DNA of 64,000 nucleotides from Chloroflexota bacterium (GTDB taxonomy: Bacteria > Chloroflexota > Anaerolineae > UBA2200). The stretch spans positions 59,240 to 123,239 of the forward strand of contig JACIWW010000006.1 in assembly GCA_014360905.1 (NCBI GenBank), given 5' to 3'. Position 1 is the stretch's first letter; each line of letters opens with the position of its first letter. The notes under the pieces are model-generated. The model ran no database searches. It had not been told where the DNA came from and saw nothing but the letters and a program-made list of their open reading frames with translations. This document shows positions 17,974-27,267 of the stretch, piece after piece. The position numbers were made by a program, and so were the translations under genes.

Positions 17974-19494
17974 CTATTGGTGGATACGCACTCGACGATA
18001 AGGTTCTTTGCCTTTGCTGTATGACATAAGATTGGCCGCGCGGGCCATTTCATGTTGTCGTCTGCGCACGAAGGCTTCCTGTGGAGACAATTCGATCGAT
18101 GAGCGCTCACCGCGTAGTATCCTATCAATGGCTTCCTGGGTTTCCTGCATGGCTGCCGAGAAAGGATCAGTTACGGGTTCCAGGCCAAAGATATCGGCCA
18201 GGCAATTCTCCATCTGTGTTACAGTGTTGCTGCGCAGCACGTAGACGGGCAGGCCAGCACGCTCTGCATCGGTAATCGCTTGCGGTCGCTTACGATAATA
18301 GCTCTTTGACGTCATGAGTATGTCAGCCTCACCCAGATCACTGACGATAACGACTGGTAGGTTCAAGGCTTTGCTGGCCTGACGCAACCGATTCTGACTG
18401 ATCCCATATGGGAAGATACGCAAAGTCCGAGAAGGCTTTTCCACTGGTTGCTCAAATGCACCTGGGGGTGCTTTCTGTCGTGTCTCAGAGTAGGTTGTTG
18501 CTTTCTCGATGTGGATTTCCCCACTGCCATCTCGATAGCGGATTTCGGGAGGTATCTGACGTCCGCGCAGGATAGCATCCACCGCCTCAGCGACATCGTG
18601 ACGCACTGCCAGGCGATCCCAATCCTGGATTTCGATCACCACATCAAAAGTTGGTGGGGCTTTGCGTTCCAGGACCGATTTCTGCGTGCCTCGCCGGCGC
18701 GCTTCTTCATCACTCAAGGTCACGGTTTGGATGCCGCCAACCAGATCGCACAAAGTTGGGTTCATCATCAAGTTCTCCAACGTATTGCCATGGGCTGTTG
18801 CTACCAACTGCACGCCTCGCTCAGCAATCGTCCTCGCTGCAGCAGCTTCCAGTTCGGTGCCCATCTCGTCTATGACAATCACTTCCGGCATGTGGTTTTC
18901 CACCGCTTCGATCATCACGGCATGTTGCATAGCAGGTGTTTTCACCTGCATTCTCCGTGCCCGACCAATAGCTGGATGCGGGATATCTCCATCACCGCCG
19001 ATTTCGTTGGATGTATCCACCACAACAACGCGTTTTTTCTCTGCTAAGACACGCGCCACCTCGCGCAGCATGGTTGTCTTCCCCACGCCAGGACGCCCCA
19101 AAAGCATGATGCTTTTGCCCGACTCCACGATATCGCGAATGATATCGATAGTGCCGTATACTGCCCGTCCAACGCGACAGGTGAGTCCCACAATGCGCCC
19201 TTGCCGGTTGCGGATAGCCGAGATGCGATGAAGCGTACGCTCTATCCCTGCACGGTTGTCATCACCGAAATCGCCAATGCGACTGACCACGTAGTCAATC
19301 TCAGCCTGTGTGACCTCCTGCTGGCTCAATTCGATCTCTTGGTCCACGAAACGTGCCTCAGGCCGACGCCCTAAATCCAATATGATCTCTAATAGGTCTT
19401 CGCTGCGATTGGCAGCCTGTAGGGACGCAGCTATAGGCGGTGGTAAGACTGCAATCAAAGCGTCTAAATCATCTGTAATTTCCAACTTTGCCAC
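17974..19494 (-). CDS. R3H-domain AAA ATPase (Ycf45/SpoIIIAA-like)
   Basis: The 506-residue protein contains an AAA-type ATPase core related to SpoIIIAA and the plastid-encoded Ycf45: Walker A LLGRPGVGKTTMLREVARVL, VVVDTSNEIGGDGDIPHPAIG, Walker B EVIVIDEMGTELEAAAA and the ATAHGNTLENLMMNP sensor region. A linker is followed by a C-terminal R3H single-strand nucleic-acid-binding domain (RRRQHEMARAANLMSYSKGKE, with the RxxxH core). It is read from GTG 19494 behind a GAGG site. Function is unknown; RNA or DNA binding is inferred from R3H. It lies in the pdxST-tmk operon. Confidence 0.9.
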   Translation of the reverse strand: MAKLEITDDLDALIAVLPPPIAASLQAANRSEDLLEIILDLGRRPEARFVDQEIELSQQEVTQAEIDYVVSRIGDFGDDNRAGIERTLHRISAIRNRQGRIVGLTCRVGRAVYGTIDIIRDIVESGKSIMLLGRPGVGKTTMLREVARVLAEKKRVVVVDTSNEIGGDGDIPHPAIGRARRMQVKTPAMQHAVMIEAVENHMPEVIVIDEMGTELEAAAARTIAERGVQLVATAHGNTLENLMMNPTLCDLVGGIQTVTLSDEEARRRGTQKSVLERKAPPTFDVVIEIQDWDRLAVRHDVAEAVDAILRGRQIPPEIRYRDGSGEIHIEKATTYSETRQKAPPGAFEQPVEKPSRTLRIFPYGISQNRLRQASKALNLPVVIVSDLGEADILMTSKSYYRKRPQAITDAERAGLPVYVLRSNTVTQMENCLADIFGLEPVTDPFSAAMQETQEAIDRILRGERSSIELSPQEAFVRRRQHEMARAANLMSYSKGKEPYRRVRIHQ

Positions 19495-19537
19495 TTAGCA
19501 ACCTCACTTCAAATGAACTCATGAAATATCAAAATAT

Positions 19538-20572
19538 CTAGCGCGCTTGTTGTTCTGCTTCGCTGCGCGAAACAGTAGGCGCAATTTCTGCTTTCTTCTC
19601 CAACACTGGAACCAGTTTGCGCGCTGGTTCCTTTATCCTCACAGTAGTGTGCTTGACCAGCAAAGAATACGTATTGGTAAGCGCAAACCCTCGTTCTTCC
19701 AACACACTCTGTATGTTCCCTTCAAAGCCACGCACGACGCAATATAGGTGCTGTGAGAGGCTAGGGCTCAGCATAGCCAGAGCATGATCTAGCAATTCAG
19801 CAGCACAGTCGCTTGCACCTGGGTGGGTCAGCAAGCGCAGGCAGATGCCACGTGGACCTGATGCGATGTGTAAATAGCCCTCCCCCTCCCCATTTTGGCC
19901 ATGCAACACGTAGCCCTGCTCAGAATCCAGGACATAAGTCAAGCATAACGAGGAGTTGCTCTGCTGGTTATTCAACTCCTCTGCCTGAAGGACCATCCTC
20001 GGGGTGATCCTGTGATATAACTTTTGTACATCGAACCGATCACTCGGTCGCAGGGGCGTTATGCGTGTGCTCACTTTGCCTGTTTTCATCCCAGCAGACG
20101 AGTGCCGAAACAAATGCTCATGGCAATAGGCAACAAAGCCGGCCTGACGAAACACTTCTTCGGCAGGACTATCCACCGGTAGCCAGGCAAACAAGCGCTG
20201 CACACGACGCTCTCCAGCGGCAATGCAAAGATGTAGAAGCAGGCGATACCAGATCGTAGCCGCTTCTTCAGCTTGCAATCGAGCGGGCATGGTCTGGTTG
20301 TCTAGAGCAGGGGCCATACACACCAAGTTCCATGCCAAGCCAGACTTGTGTGTCTTTGCCTGTGCAAAGCCACGCAACCTTTTCTCACGATCTAGAGTTT
20401 GCAGCACATAGGTAAAAGTACCCTGATGCGATTTCAAAAAGTACTCCCGCAGAGCAGCACGCAAAGGCGTGACCGGCTCATCAAGGAAAGCTCTTTTGAG
20501 ATCAAGAATAGCGCAGTCGCTTTGCAATTGCTGCACCAACCTGATGTGGCGCAACCCGAACGGCGTAATCAT
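19538..20572 (-). CDS. Unknown protein with tandem GNAT-like halves
   Basis: The 344-residue protein is not one I recognise by name. Its N-terminal half resembles a GNAT acyltransferase (about residues 1-160: core strand RLRGFAQAKT, helix RLLLHLCIAAGERRVQRLFAWL and the EEVFRQAGFVAYCHEHLFR ending). The second half (about 165-310) repeats the same outline with weaker matches (RITPLRPSDRFDVQKLY to VLEERGFALTNTYSLLVKH). The acetyl-CoA pyrophosphate loop (RxxGxG/A) is not obvious. A strong AAGGAG site precedes the ATG. It sits between pdxT and the R3H ATPase gene, with 22 and 43 base gaps. Confidence 0.7.
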   Translation of the reverse strand: MITPFGLRHIRLVQQLQSDCAILDLKRAFLDEPVTPLRAALREYFLKSHQGTFTYVLQTLDREKRLRGFAQAKTHKSGLAWNLVCMAPALDNQTMPARLQAEEAATIWYRLLLHLCIAAGERRVQRLFAWLPVDSPAEEVFRQAGFVAYCHEHLFRHSSAGMKTGKVSTRITPLRPSDRFDVQKLYHRITPRMVLQAEELNNQQSNSSLCLTYVLDSEQGYVLHGQNGEGEGYLHIASGPRGICLRLLTHPGASDCAAELLDHALAMLSPSLSQHLYCVVRGFEGNIQSVLEERGFALTNTYSLLVKHTTVRIKEPARKLVPVLEKKAEIAPTVSRSEAEQQAR

Positions 20573-20594
20573 CAGTCTCCTTGGAGCACGGCCT

Positions 20595-21188
20595 TCAAGG
20601 TTTCATGCTCAAGAAGTAGCGGTGAAACCTGGTGTCATCGGTCAGCTCGGGATGGAAGGCCGTTGCCAGCAGGTTACCCTGTCTGGCAGCAACCACCGTC
20701 CCATCAGCTAGATGGGCCAGTTCTTCCACTCCGCTGCCTACTCTCTGGATATAGGGTGCACGGATGAAGATGGCACGGAAAGGTTTCCCTTGCTCTTCTG
20801 CTGTGCTCACCGCATCCAATGAAGGGATGAGCAGGTCTGTTTCAAAGCTATCCACCTGCCGACCAAACGCATTTCGTTTCACGGCAATGTCCATTACCCC
20901 GATAAGGGGTTGATTTTGGCCAACATCCTTGGCAAGCATAATCATCCCAGCACAAGTGCCCCATATAGGGATGCCTTCATTCGCCATGCGGCGTATTGGC
21001 TCGATTAATTGGTATGTTGCTGCCAGCTTGCCAATTGTGGTACTCTCGCCACCAGGGATGATCAAACCATCCAAGCCCTGCAGATGCTCGGGAAGGCGAA
21101 CCTCTCTTGCTTCGACTCCCAGGTCACGCAATACCTGCACATGCTCGAGGAAATCTCCTTGCAAGGCCAAAACCCCGTATATTGCCAT
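20595..21188 (-). CDS. pdxT: Pyridoxal 5'-phosphate synthase glutaminase subunit PdxT
   Basis: PdxT releases ammonia from glutamine and channels it to PdxS. The 197-residue class I glutaminase shows [31 protein letters not shown], the nucleophile motif [12 protein letters not shown] and the His-Glu pair in [10 protein letters not shown]. It begins two bases after the end of pdxS (TGAG-ATG arrangement), so the two subunits are translationally linked. Confidence 0.97.
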   Translation of the reverse strand: MAIYGVLALQGDFLEHVQVLRDLGVEAREVRLPEHLQGLDGLIIPGGESTTIGKLAATYQLIEPIRRMANEGIPIWGTCAGMIMLAKDVGQNQPLIGVMDIAVKRNAFGRQVDSFETDLLIPSLDAVSTAEEQGKPFRAIFIRAPYIQRVGSGVEELAHLADGTVVAARQGNLLATAFHPELTDDTRFHRYFLSMKP

Positions 21189-21189
21189 C

Positions 21190-22077
21190 TCACCATCCTC
21201 TTACTGCCAAGCGCTCGGTCTCCGGGATAGCTGCAATCTCCAGGCCATGCATGGGTTCACCCAGACCCTTGGATACTTCGGCAATGATCCTGGGTTCATT
21301 ATAATAAGTAACAGCCTGCACAATCGCTCTGGCACGGCGAGCCGGGTTTTCTGACTTGAAAATGCCAGAGCCGACAAAAACACCATCCATACCCAGTTGC
21401 ATCATCATGGCAGCGTCAGCGGGTGTAGCGATACCACCAGCAGCGAAATTGACTACCGGCAATCGACCCTCTTTGGCAACCTCTACCACGAGCTCATAGG
21501 GAGCCCCCATTTCTTTGGCGGCAGCCATCAATTCTTCGGGAGCCATGCTTTGCAGGCGTCGAATGGCACCCAACACAGCCCGCGCGTGTCGCACAGCCTC
21601 CACAACATTTCCTGTGCCGGCTTCTCCTTTGGTGCGGATCATCGCCGCTCCTTCAGCGATACGCCGCAGGGCCTCGCCCAGATTTCGGCAGCCGCAGACA
21701 AACGGGACTTTGAACTGGTGCTTATCTATGTGATGCTCTTCGTCCGCTGGCGTAAGCACTTCGCTTTCGTCTATGTAATCTACGCCTATCGCCTCAAGCA
21801 CTTGCGCTTCGACAAAGTGGCCTATGCGGCACTTGGCCATAACGGGAATGGTAACAGCGTCCATGATGCGCAGAATAAGTTCGGGATCGCTCATGCGCGC
21901 CACTCCACCATGCGCCCGGATGTCGGCAGGCACCCGCTCCAGCGCCATCACGGCACAAGCACCCGCATCTTCCGCTATCCTGGCGTGCTCGGGTGTCACA
22001 ACATCCATAATCACCCCGCCCTTGAGCATCTGCGCTAGTCCTACTTTTACTTTCCACGTTCCTTTCTCAACCCCCAT
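21190..22077 (-). CDS. pdxS: Pyridoxal 5'-phosphate synthase subunit PdxS
   Basis: PdxS makes PLP from ribose 5-phosphate, glyceraldehyde 3-phosphate and ammonia. I start it at ATG 22077 because AGGAGG lies nine bases upstream; the in-frame TTG at 22086 abuts that site. The 295-residue TIM barrel has [54 protein letters not shown] and [10 protein letters not shown] with the catalytic lysines, and [18 protein letters not shown]. It heads an operon with pdxT and supplies the cofactor used by the SHMT and GcvP encoded nearby. Confidence 0.98.
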   Translation of the reverse strand: MGVEKGTWKVKVGLAQMLKGGVIMDVVTPEHARIAEDAGACAVMALERVPADIRAHGGVARMSDPELILRIMDAVTIPVMAKCRIGHFVEAQVLEAIGVDYIDESEVLTPADEEHHIDKHQFKVPFVCGCRNLGEALRRIAEGAAMIRTKGEAGTGNVVEAVRHARAVLGAIRRLQSMAPEELMAAAKEMGAPYELVVEVAKEGRLPVVNFAAGGIATPADAAMMMQLGMDGVFVGSGIFKSENPARRARAIVQAVTYYNEPRIIAEVSKGLGEPMHGLEIAAIPETERLAVRGW

Positions 22078-22130
22078 GATCAGCAACCTCCTTGGAGTTT
22101 TATCTAAGAATTTGCTCCTGTTCTATTATA

Positions 22131-22159
22131 ATTGTACCTCGTTTCTAACCAATTGACAA
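22131..22159 (-). promoter_or_regulatory. Promoter for the pdxST operon
   Basis: On the minus strand TTGTCA (22154-22159), a 17-base spacer and TACAAT (22131-22136). A TATAAT overlaps six bases further on, so the exact -10 box is ambiguous. Confidence 0.55.
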
Positions 22160-22173
22160 GTAGTTCACCTGTC

Positions 22174-22203
22174 TTGACAGAAAGTAAGCCGCAGGGCTAT
22201 AAT
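22174..22203 (+). promoter_or_regulatory. Promoter for the 22221 gene, possibly also the SHMT-GcvT fusion
   Basis: A consensus TTGACA (22174-22179), an 18-base spacer and a consensus TATAAT (22198-22203). Its -35 box lies 14 bases from the -35 box of the divergent pdxS promoter. The predicted transcript has a leader of only about eleven bases, containing CAGGAGG. Confidence 0.7.
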
Positions 22204-22220
22204 GCCACCAGGAGGTGTGA

Positions 22221-23393
22221 TTGAAAGAGACCATCCTGCTGATCATGACCGGTATCCACACTGCTACTGACGTTGAACAGATCATGGCTGGTGCCCGCCA
22301 GGCTATCACGCAGGACATTATCGAGCGAGCGCAGAAAGTACCAGACATCCCCCAGATTGTGCTGAGTACCAACTCCCCAGCCTTGGCCGAATGGGCACAG
22401 GCTCAAGGGGTGACAGTAGAATTGGATTCACCTAGTAGTTCTTTTCATTTTGGTCGGCATCTGCGCGCTCTGGTGGCGAAGTACCACGCTAAACGGCTTT
22501 TTTACATGGGTGGTGGCAGCGGTGCTTTGCTTTCGCCTGATGAAATGTCCCATATCATACAACGCCTATACTCGGCTGACAAGGCCCTCATCACCAACAA
22601 CTTTTACTCCACCGACTTTGCAGCGTTCGCTCCGGCGGATGTGCTGGATCGGATTGAGCCGCCTGCTATAGACAACGATTTAGGGTGGGTGCTCGCTGAG
22701 AAAGCGGGTTTGCCTAACGAATCCCTTCCCAGGCGTGCCTCCACTCAATTCGATGTAGACACGCCCACTGACCTGATGATTCTGACTGCCCATCCTGGCG
22801 TGGGAATGCATACGCGCATCTTCCTGGACAACTTGTGTTGGGATACCACGCATATCGAGCAGGCAATGCAGCGGCTAGTTGACCGCAACGCAGAAATCTT
22901 GGTCGCTGGGCGCGTGTCCGCCGCAGTCTGGGAATACCTGGAACGCGAGACTGCGTGCCGGGTGCGTGTACTCGCTGAGGAACGTGGCATGCGCGCCAGT
23001 GGCCGCCAAGCGCGTGGTGAAGCTCGTTCTATATTGGGCTATTATTATCAACAGGTAGGGCCAAAGCGTTTCTTCGCGACGTTGGCTGAACTCGGCCAAG
23101 CCGTTTTTTTGGACAGTCGGGTTCTCTTTGCGCATCTGGGCGTATGGCCACCGGCGGGCGACCGCTACAATTCAGACCTCCGTCGCCCGCAGTACATCGT
23201 AGATACGACTATACGCGAGTTCACTGAAGCAGCGATGTCAGCGCCGGTACCAGTCGTCTTGGGAGGTCATTCATTGGTCGCCGGCGGGCTCTATGCTCTG
23301 GTGGAAGCAGCCTGGGCGCGTTCAGGAGTAGATGTACCACGCTATGTGGATCATACTGTCTGGCAGAAGGGGAATGCAGGTGATAAGTTATAG
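22221..23393 (+). CDS. Unknown protein with nucleotidyltransferase-like N-terminal region
   Basis: The 390-residue protein starts at TTG 22221, five bases after GGAGG and directly after an in-frame stop. Residues 1-190 resemble the GT-A/NTP-transferase fold used by CofC and MobA-like enzymes: a helix-strand opening, LFYMGGGSGALL, an ITNNFYSTDFAAF stretch, IDNDLGWVLA and QFDVDTPTDLMIL. The remaining part (190-390) has ILVAGRVSAAVWEYLE and VVLGGHSLVAGGLYALVEAAW. The substrate is unknown. It lies 95 bases before the SHMT-GcvT fusion on the same strand and may be co-transcribed with it. Confidence 0.65.
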   Translation: MKETILLIMTGIHTATDVEQIMAGARQAITQDIIERAQKVPDIPQIVLSTNSPALAEWAQAQGVTVELDSPSSSFHFGRHLRALVAKYHAKRLFYMGGGSGALLSPDEMSHIIQRLYSADKALITNNFYSTDFAAFAPADVLDRIEPPAIDNDLGWVLAEKAGLPNESLPRRASTQFDVDTPTDLMILTAHPGVGMHTRIFLDNLCWDTTHIEQAMQRLVDRNAEILVAGRVSAAVWEYLERETACRVRVLAEERGMRASGRQARGEARSILGYYYQQVGPKRFFATLAELGQAVFLDSRVLFAHLGVWPPAGDRYNSDLRRPQYIVDTTIREFTEAAMSAPVPVVLGGHSLVAGGLYALVEAAWARSGVDVPRYVDHTVWQKGNAGDKL

Positions 23394-23488
23394 CCATGAG
23401 ACTGAGTTAGCCAACGTGGCTTGTATTGGTCAAATGAGCAGGCTGGTCTATTGATTATCCAAACTGGAATACACAAAGGAGTGCTACT

Positions 23489-26400
23489 ATGAAAGATGGA
23501 CATTACAGTGACTTTTTCAACGTAGATATTGCTGAGGTGGATCCTGACACAGATCTAATCATTCGCTTTGAAGAAGAGCGTCAGGCCAGGCGTTTTATCC
23601 TCATTCCTTCTGAGAGCATAGCTCCTCGTGCGGTGCGGCAAGCACTAGGTTCGGTCTTTAACAACATTTACGCCGAGGGGTATCCACCGCTGCGGATGAC
23701 GCGCGAAGAGGAAGAACTCGTCCTGGAACACGCACATCAACTTGCCTACTATCGCCGCTATAGTGACCGCCGGTTCTACAAAGGAGTTGAGTATGCTGAT
23801 TTTATTGAAACTCTGGCGCAACGTCGGTGTGCTCAATGCTTTGCCACAAAAGAGATCCCAGCGGAGAATATTTATGTCAATGTACAGCCTCTTTCTGGCG
23901 CAGCAGCGAACCTGGCGGTGTACCAGACATTCCTGCGTCCTGGCGATACTCTGATGGGCATGAACTTGTTCCAAGGAGGCCATCTTACACATGGCAGTGA
24001 GTTCAACCTATCGGGTCGGTTGTACAAGGTTATTTCCTACAATGTAGATGGCAACACAGAGCGATTGAACTATGATGCCATCATGGCCCTGGCGCGCGAA
24101 CATCGCCCGAAGATCATCGTCGCTGGCTATACTTCCTATCCTTGGGCGCCCGACTGGGCTAAATTCAGAGCAATTGCAGATGAAGTGGGAGCTCTGTTGA
24201 TGGCAGACATTGCCCATACCGCTGGCATGGCTGCTGTAGGCGCCTATCCCAGCCCAATTGGTTACGCAGATGTCGTTACTTTCACTACGCACAAGACCAT
24301 TTGCGGACCACGTGGGGCAGTTATCATGACCACGGATGAAGAAAAAGCGCAGATGATAGACGCAGCCGTTTTCCCGGGTGAACAAGGCGGACCTCATGTG
24401 AACAAATTTGCTGCTATGGCGGTAGCATTCAAAATTGCACAGACAGAAAAATTCCGCCGTCTGCAATATGCCATTGTGGAGAATGCCAAGGCTTTTGCGG
24501 ATTCACTGGCTAAGCGAGGATTGAAGCTTGCCTATGGCGGAACGGACACCCACTTGCTGGTAGTGGACCTGCGTGGGATCAAAACAAAGACAGGTTTCCC
24601 ACTGCGTGGTGAAATAGCCGCGCGCATACTGGATCTGTGTGGAATTGTAGTCAACAAGAACACCATTCCTGGGGATGAGCTTACCGCTCTGGGCAGCGGC
24701 ATTCGCATGGGCACACCATGGGTTACACAACGGGGTATGGGGCCAGAGCATCTGGATGAACTGGCAGAGATCATTGCCCGGGTGGTAACCAATATCCAAC
24801 CATTCAAGTACATTGGCTTGATAGGCGAATTACCACGAGGCAAGATTGACCTCGATGTACTGGAAGCAGCCAGACGGGATGTAGACGCGCTTGCAATGCG
24901 TATTCAATCCGAGACCAAACCTCGGGGCCTGGGCTATCCTCACTTCATGGTCATCCCAGAGATGCCTGCGCCTAAGCAAGCCATGGGCCTGCCTGCGCTA
25001 GATAAGCGAGTGGCAACGCAAAGCGATGCCTTATTGCTCGACACGAGCGATACAAGCGTGCTACGTATCAGCGGTTGGAGAGCTAAGTCATTTCTACAAC
25101 AGGTTTCTACTAACAACGTCGCTTTGCTCGCACCTTACCAGGCCCAGCGTGCCCTTCTCCTAGACAAGGACGGCGTGTTGCTGGACGATGTGGCCATATT
25201 ACGCCTGGAAGCCGATAAACGCGGGCGCGATGTGTACTTAATGCTGACCAATCCTCTGAACACTACCAAAGTCAAATCCTGGCTACGCGGATTGAGCGAT
25301 GGCTATGTCCTCTTCGATCCTGAAGACATCTTCCGCAAGGTGGAAGGCCCTGTGGTCATCGAGGATTTAGGCGAGGACGAATTGCAGGATCCAAGCCTTC
25401 GTTTGGTCAACCTGGCAATGGTTGGTCCTGGCGGACCAGACTTGTTGCAACGGATGGGTATGCCACAACTCAGCGAAGGTTCGGTATGGCACGGGAAGCT
25501 GGCGGACATACCGGTTTTTGTCATCAGGTTAGGATATGGCGTTGGTGATGTCCGCATGGAGATACTGGTGCATCCAGAAGAAGCAGCAAGCCTGTGGAAC
25601 AGGTTGATAGAAGAGGGTGCCACGCCTCGTGGCGAGGAACTGCGTCAATCCTTGCGCGCACGGGCGGATTTGCCAGATTACACTGCTGAGCGTCCTACGG
25701 CACAGGAGCTATACATAGGGCCACAGAAATCCTGGTTCTGCCTGACCAAGCCGTATTTCGTAGGACAAGCAGCGCTAAAACCCGTCCTGAACTCGGTCAA
25801 AGAGCAGGCAGCAAAGAAGCAAGAATTTATCTGGCGCGAGCCAGAGAATGCTCCACTGAAGCGCACGCCATTGTATGACGAGCACCGCAAACGTACCACC
25901 AAGATCATACCCTTTGCCGGCTGGGAGATGCCAGTCTGGTACAGCAGTGTAGGGGAGGAGCATCAGGCTGTGCGTTCGGCTGCCGGCTTGTTTGACGTGG
26001 CACACATGGGAGTGCTGGAGGTTTCAGGGGAACATGCAGCCAGTTTTCTAGATGTCGTCGCCAGCAACTACGCACGCTGGATTGACCCTGGACAATCGGC
26101 CTATGCCTATTTTCTCGATCCTGACGGCAACGTGATAGACGACTTTATGATGTACCGCCTAGCTTGGGATCGCTACTTGCTCATCGTGAACGCGGTCAAT
26201 GAGGAGAAAGATCTTGCCTGGCTACGTGCAGTGAACTCGCGACAGGTTGTTATTGACCGAGACAATCCTGCTATGGAGATCGAAGGACAGGCCATTATTC
26301 GCAGTCTGAAAGATCCCAGCAGTGGGGCAGATCAACGCGTGGATCTAGCATTACAAGGTCCCAACTCGCTGCCCATTCTCCAAAGCCTGACAGACGATGA

Positions 26401-27112
26401 AATGATTAAGCGCAAGCTGGCTCGCCTGCGGCGTACCGACCATATCCACACCGAATTGGCTGGCTTTGATTTGATTATTGCCCGTACTGGTTACACCGGC
26501 GAGGAATGGGGCTTCGAGCTACTGGTACATCCTGATCGTGTCGTCGAGCTTTGGAATTTGCTGCTGGAGAAAGGAGCAGCATTCGGCCTGAAGCCGTGTG
26601 GACTAGCTGCTCGTGATTCCACGCGCATTGAGGCTGGATTGCCACTATATGGGCATGAACTGGCGGGGGATTACAATATCTCGCCATCTGAAGCTGGCTT
26701 TGCGCCTTACATCAAATTCCACAAGCCATTCTTCATTGGCCGCAGACACTGCCTGGAGATAGAACTCAGCAAAAAGATGGAGGTGGTGCGCTTTCGTGTC
26801 AACGAGACAGGAGTTCGGGCTTTGCGCGCTGGCGATCCAGTCATCAACAAACGTGGTCAATACATTGGCCGAGTAACGAGTTGCACGCTAGTGGGTGGGC
26901 GGCAAATTGGCATGGCTTATGTGGACAAGCGCTACAATGAGCCAGGTGCTGAGATCGGTATATTTCCTACTTCGCATGGTGAGGAGGGGACAGTCAAGGC
27001 AATCAAGGACTTGACCAGTGGCGACAAAGTGCCACTGCATGTCTGGGCGACTGTACTGACACGGTTCCCAGACAAGGAGGAGAAAGCTAGTTGGGGATTG
27101 AGGACGGAGTAA
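23489..27112 (+). CDS. Fusion: serine hydroxymethyltransferase + degenerate GcvT + aminomethyltransferase GcvT
   Basis: One 1,207-codon frame without interruption; AAAGGAG lies seven bases before the ATG. Residues ~1-490 are a serine hydroxymethyltransferase: PSESIAPRAV, NIYAEGYP, GGHLTHGSEFN, ADIAHTAGMAAVGAYPSP and TTHKTICGPRG with the PLP lysine at about K269. About 30 residues are inserted between AEGYP and RFYKGVEY relative to ordinary GlyA. Residues ~500-780 resemble a weakly conserved GcvT folate-binding unit (LRISG, DKDGVLLDDVAILR, ending YFVGQAAL). Residues ~788-1195 are a full T-protein: PLYDEHRKRTTKIIPFAGWEMP, DVAHMG, GNVIDDFMMYR, GLAARDSTRIEAGLPLYGHE. GcvT releases ammonia and methylene-THF, and SHMT uses methylene-THF plus glycine to form serine, so the fusion could channel the one-carbon unit. 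P- and H-proteins are encoded convergently next door. Confidence 0.93.
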   Translation: MKDGHYSDFFNVDIAEVDPDTDLIIRFEEERQARRFILIPSESIAPRAVRQALGSVFNNIYAEGYPPLRMTREEEELVLEHAHQLAYYRRYSDRRFYKGVEYADFIETLAQRRCAQCFATKEIPAENIYVNVQPLSGAAANLAVYQTFLRPGDTLMGMNLFQGGHLTHGSEFNLSGRLYKVISYNVDGNTERLNYDAIMALAREHRPKIIVAGYTSYPWAPDWAKFRAIADEVGALLMADIAHTAGMAAVGAYPSPIGYADVVTFTTHKTICGPRGAVIMTTDEEKAQMIDAAVFPGEQGGPHVNKFAAMAVAFKIAQTEKFRRLQYAIVENAKAFADSLAKRGLKLAYGGTDTHLLVVDLRGIKTKTGFPLRGEIAARILDLCGIVVNKNTIPGDELTALGSGIRMGTPWVTQRGMGPEHLDELAEIIARVVTNIQPFKYIGLIGELPRGKIDLDVLEAARRDVDALAMRIQSETKPRGLGYPHFMVIPEMPAPKQAMGLPALDKRVATQSDALLLDTSDTSVLRISGWRAKSFLQQVSTNNVALLAPYQAQRALLLDKDGVLLDDVAILRLEADKRGRDVYLMLTNPLNTTKVKSWLRGLSDGYVLFDPEDIFRKVEGPVVIEDLGEDELQDPSLRLVNLAMVGPGGPDLLQRMGMPQLSEGSVWHGKLADIPVFVIRLGYGVGDVRMEILVHPEEAASLWNRLIEEGATPRGEELRQSLRARADLPDYTAERPTAQELYIGPQKSWFCLTKPYFVGQAALKPVLNSVKEQAAKKQEFIWREPENAPLKRTPLYDEHRKRTTKIIPFAGWEMPVWYSSVGEEHQAVRSAAGLFDVAHMGVLEVSGEHAASFLDVVASNYARWIDPGQSAYAYFLDPDGNVIDDFMMYRLAWDRYLLIVNAVNEEKDLAWLRAVNSRQVVIDRDNPAMEIEGQAIIRSLKDPSSGADQRVDLALQGPNSLPILQSLTDDEMIKRKLARLRRTDHIHTELAGFDLIIARTGYTGEEWGFELLVHPDRVVELWNLLLEKGAAFGLKPCGLAARDSTRIEAGLPLYGHELAGDYNISPSEAGFAPYIKFHKPFFIGRRHCLEIELSKKMEVVRFRVNETGVRALRAGDPVINKRGQYIGRVTSCTLVGGRQIGMAYVDKRYNEPGAEIGIFPTSHGEEGTVKAIKDLTSGDKVPLHVWATVLTRFPDKEEKASWGLRTE

Positions 27113-27215
27113 CTCTTTCTTAATGGATAATGAGGATTGAGCGGTTACGCATCTGGTCATGCGTTTTCCGCGCAATCCAACCGCCCTATCCACCGACAGC
27201 AATCTGTATCACGGG

Positions 27216-27258
27216 TATGCGTGGCGCATCTTGTGAAATGCGCCACGCATATTTGTGT
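27216..27258. terminator. Terminator hairpin between the convergent SHMT-GcvT fusion and gcvPB
   Basis: A perfect 14-bp inverted repeat (27216-27229 with 27238-27251) and an 8-base loop, followed on the plus strand by TTTGTGT. It lies between the two stop codons, so it may serve both transcription units. Confidence 0.75.
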
Positions 27259-27267
27259 CACAGGGTG

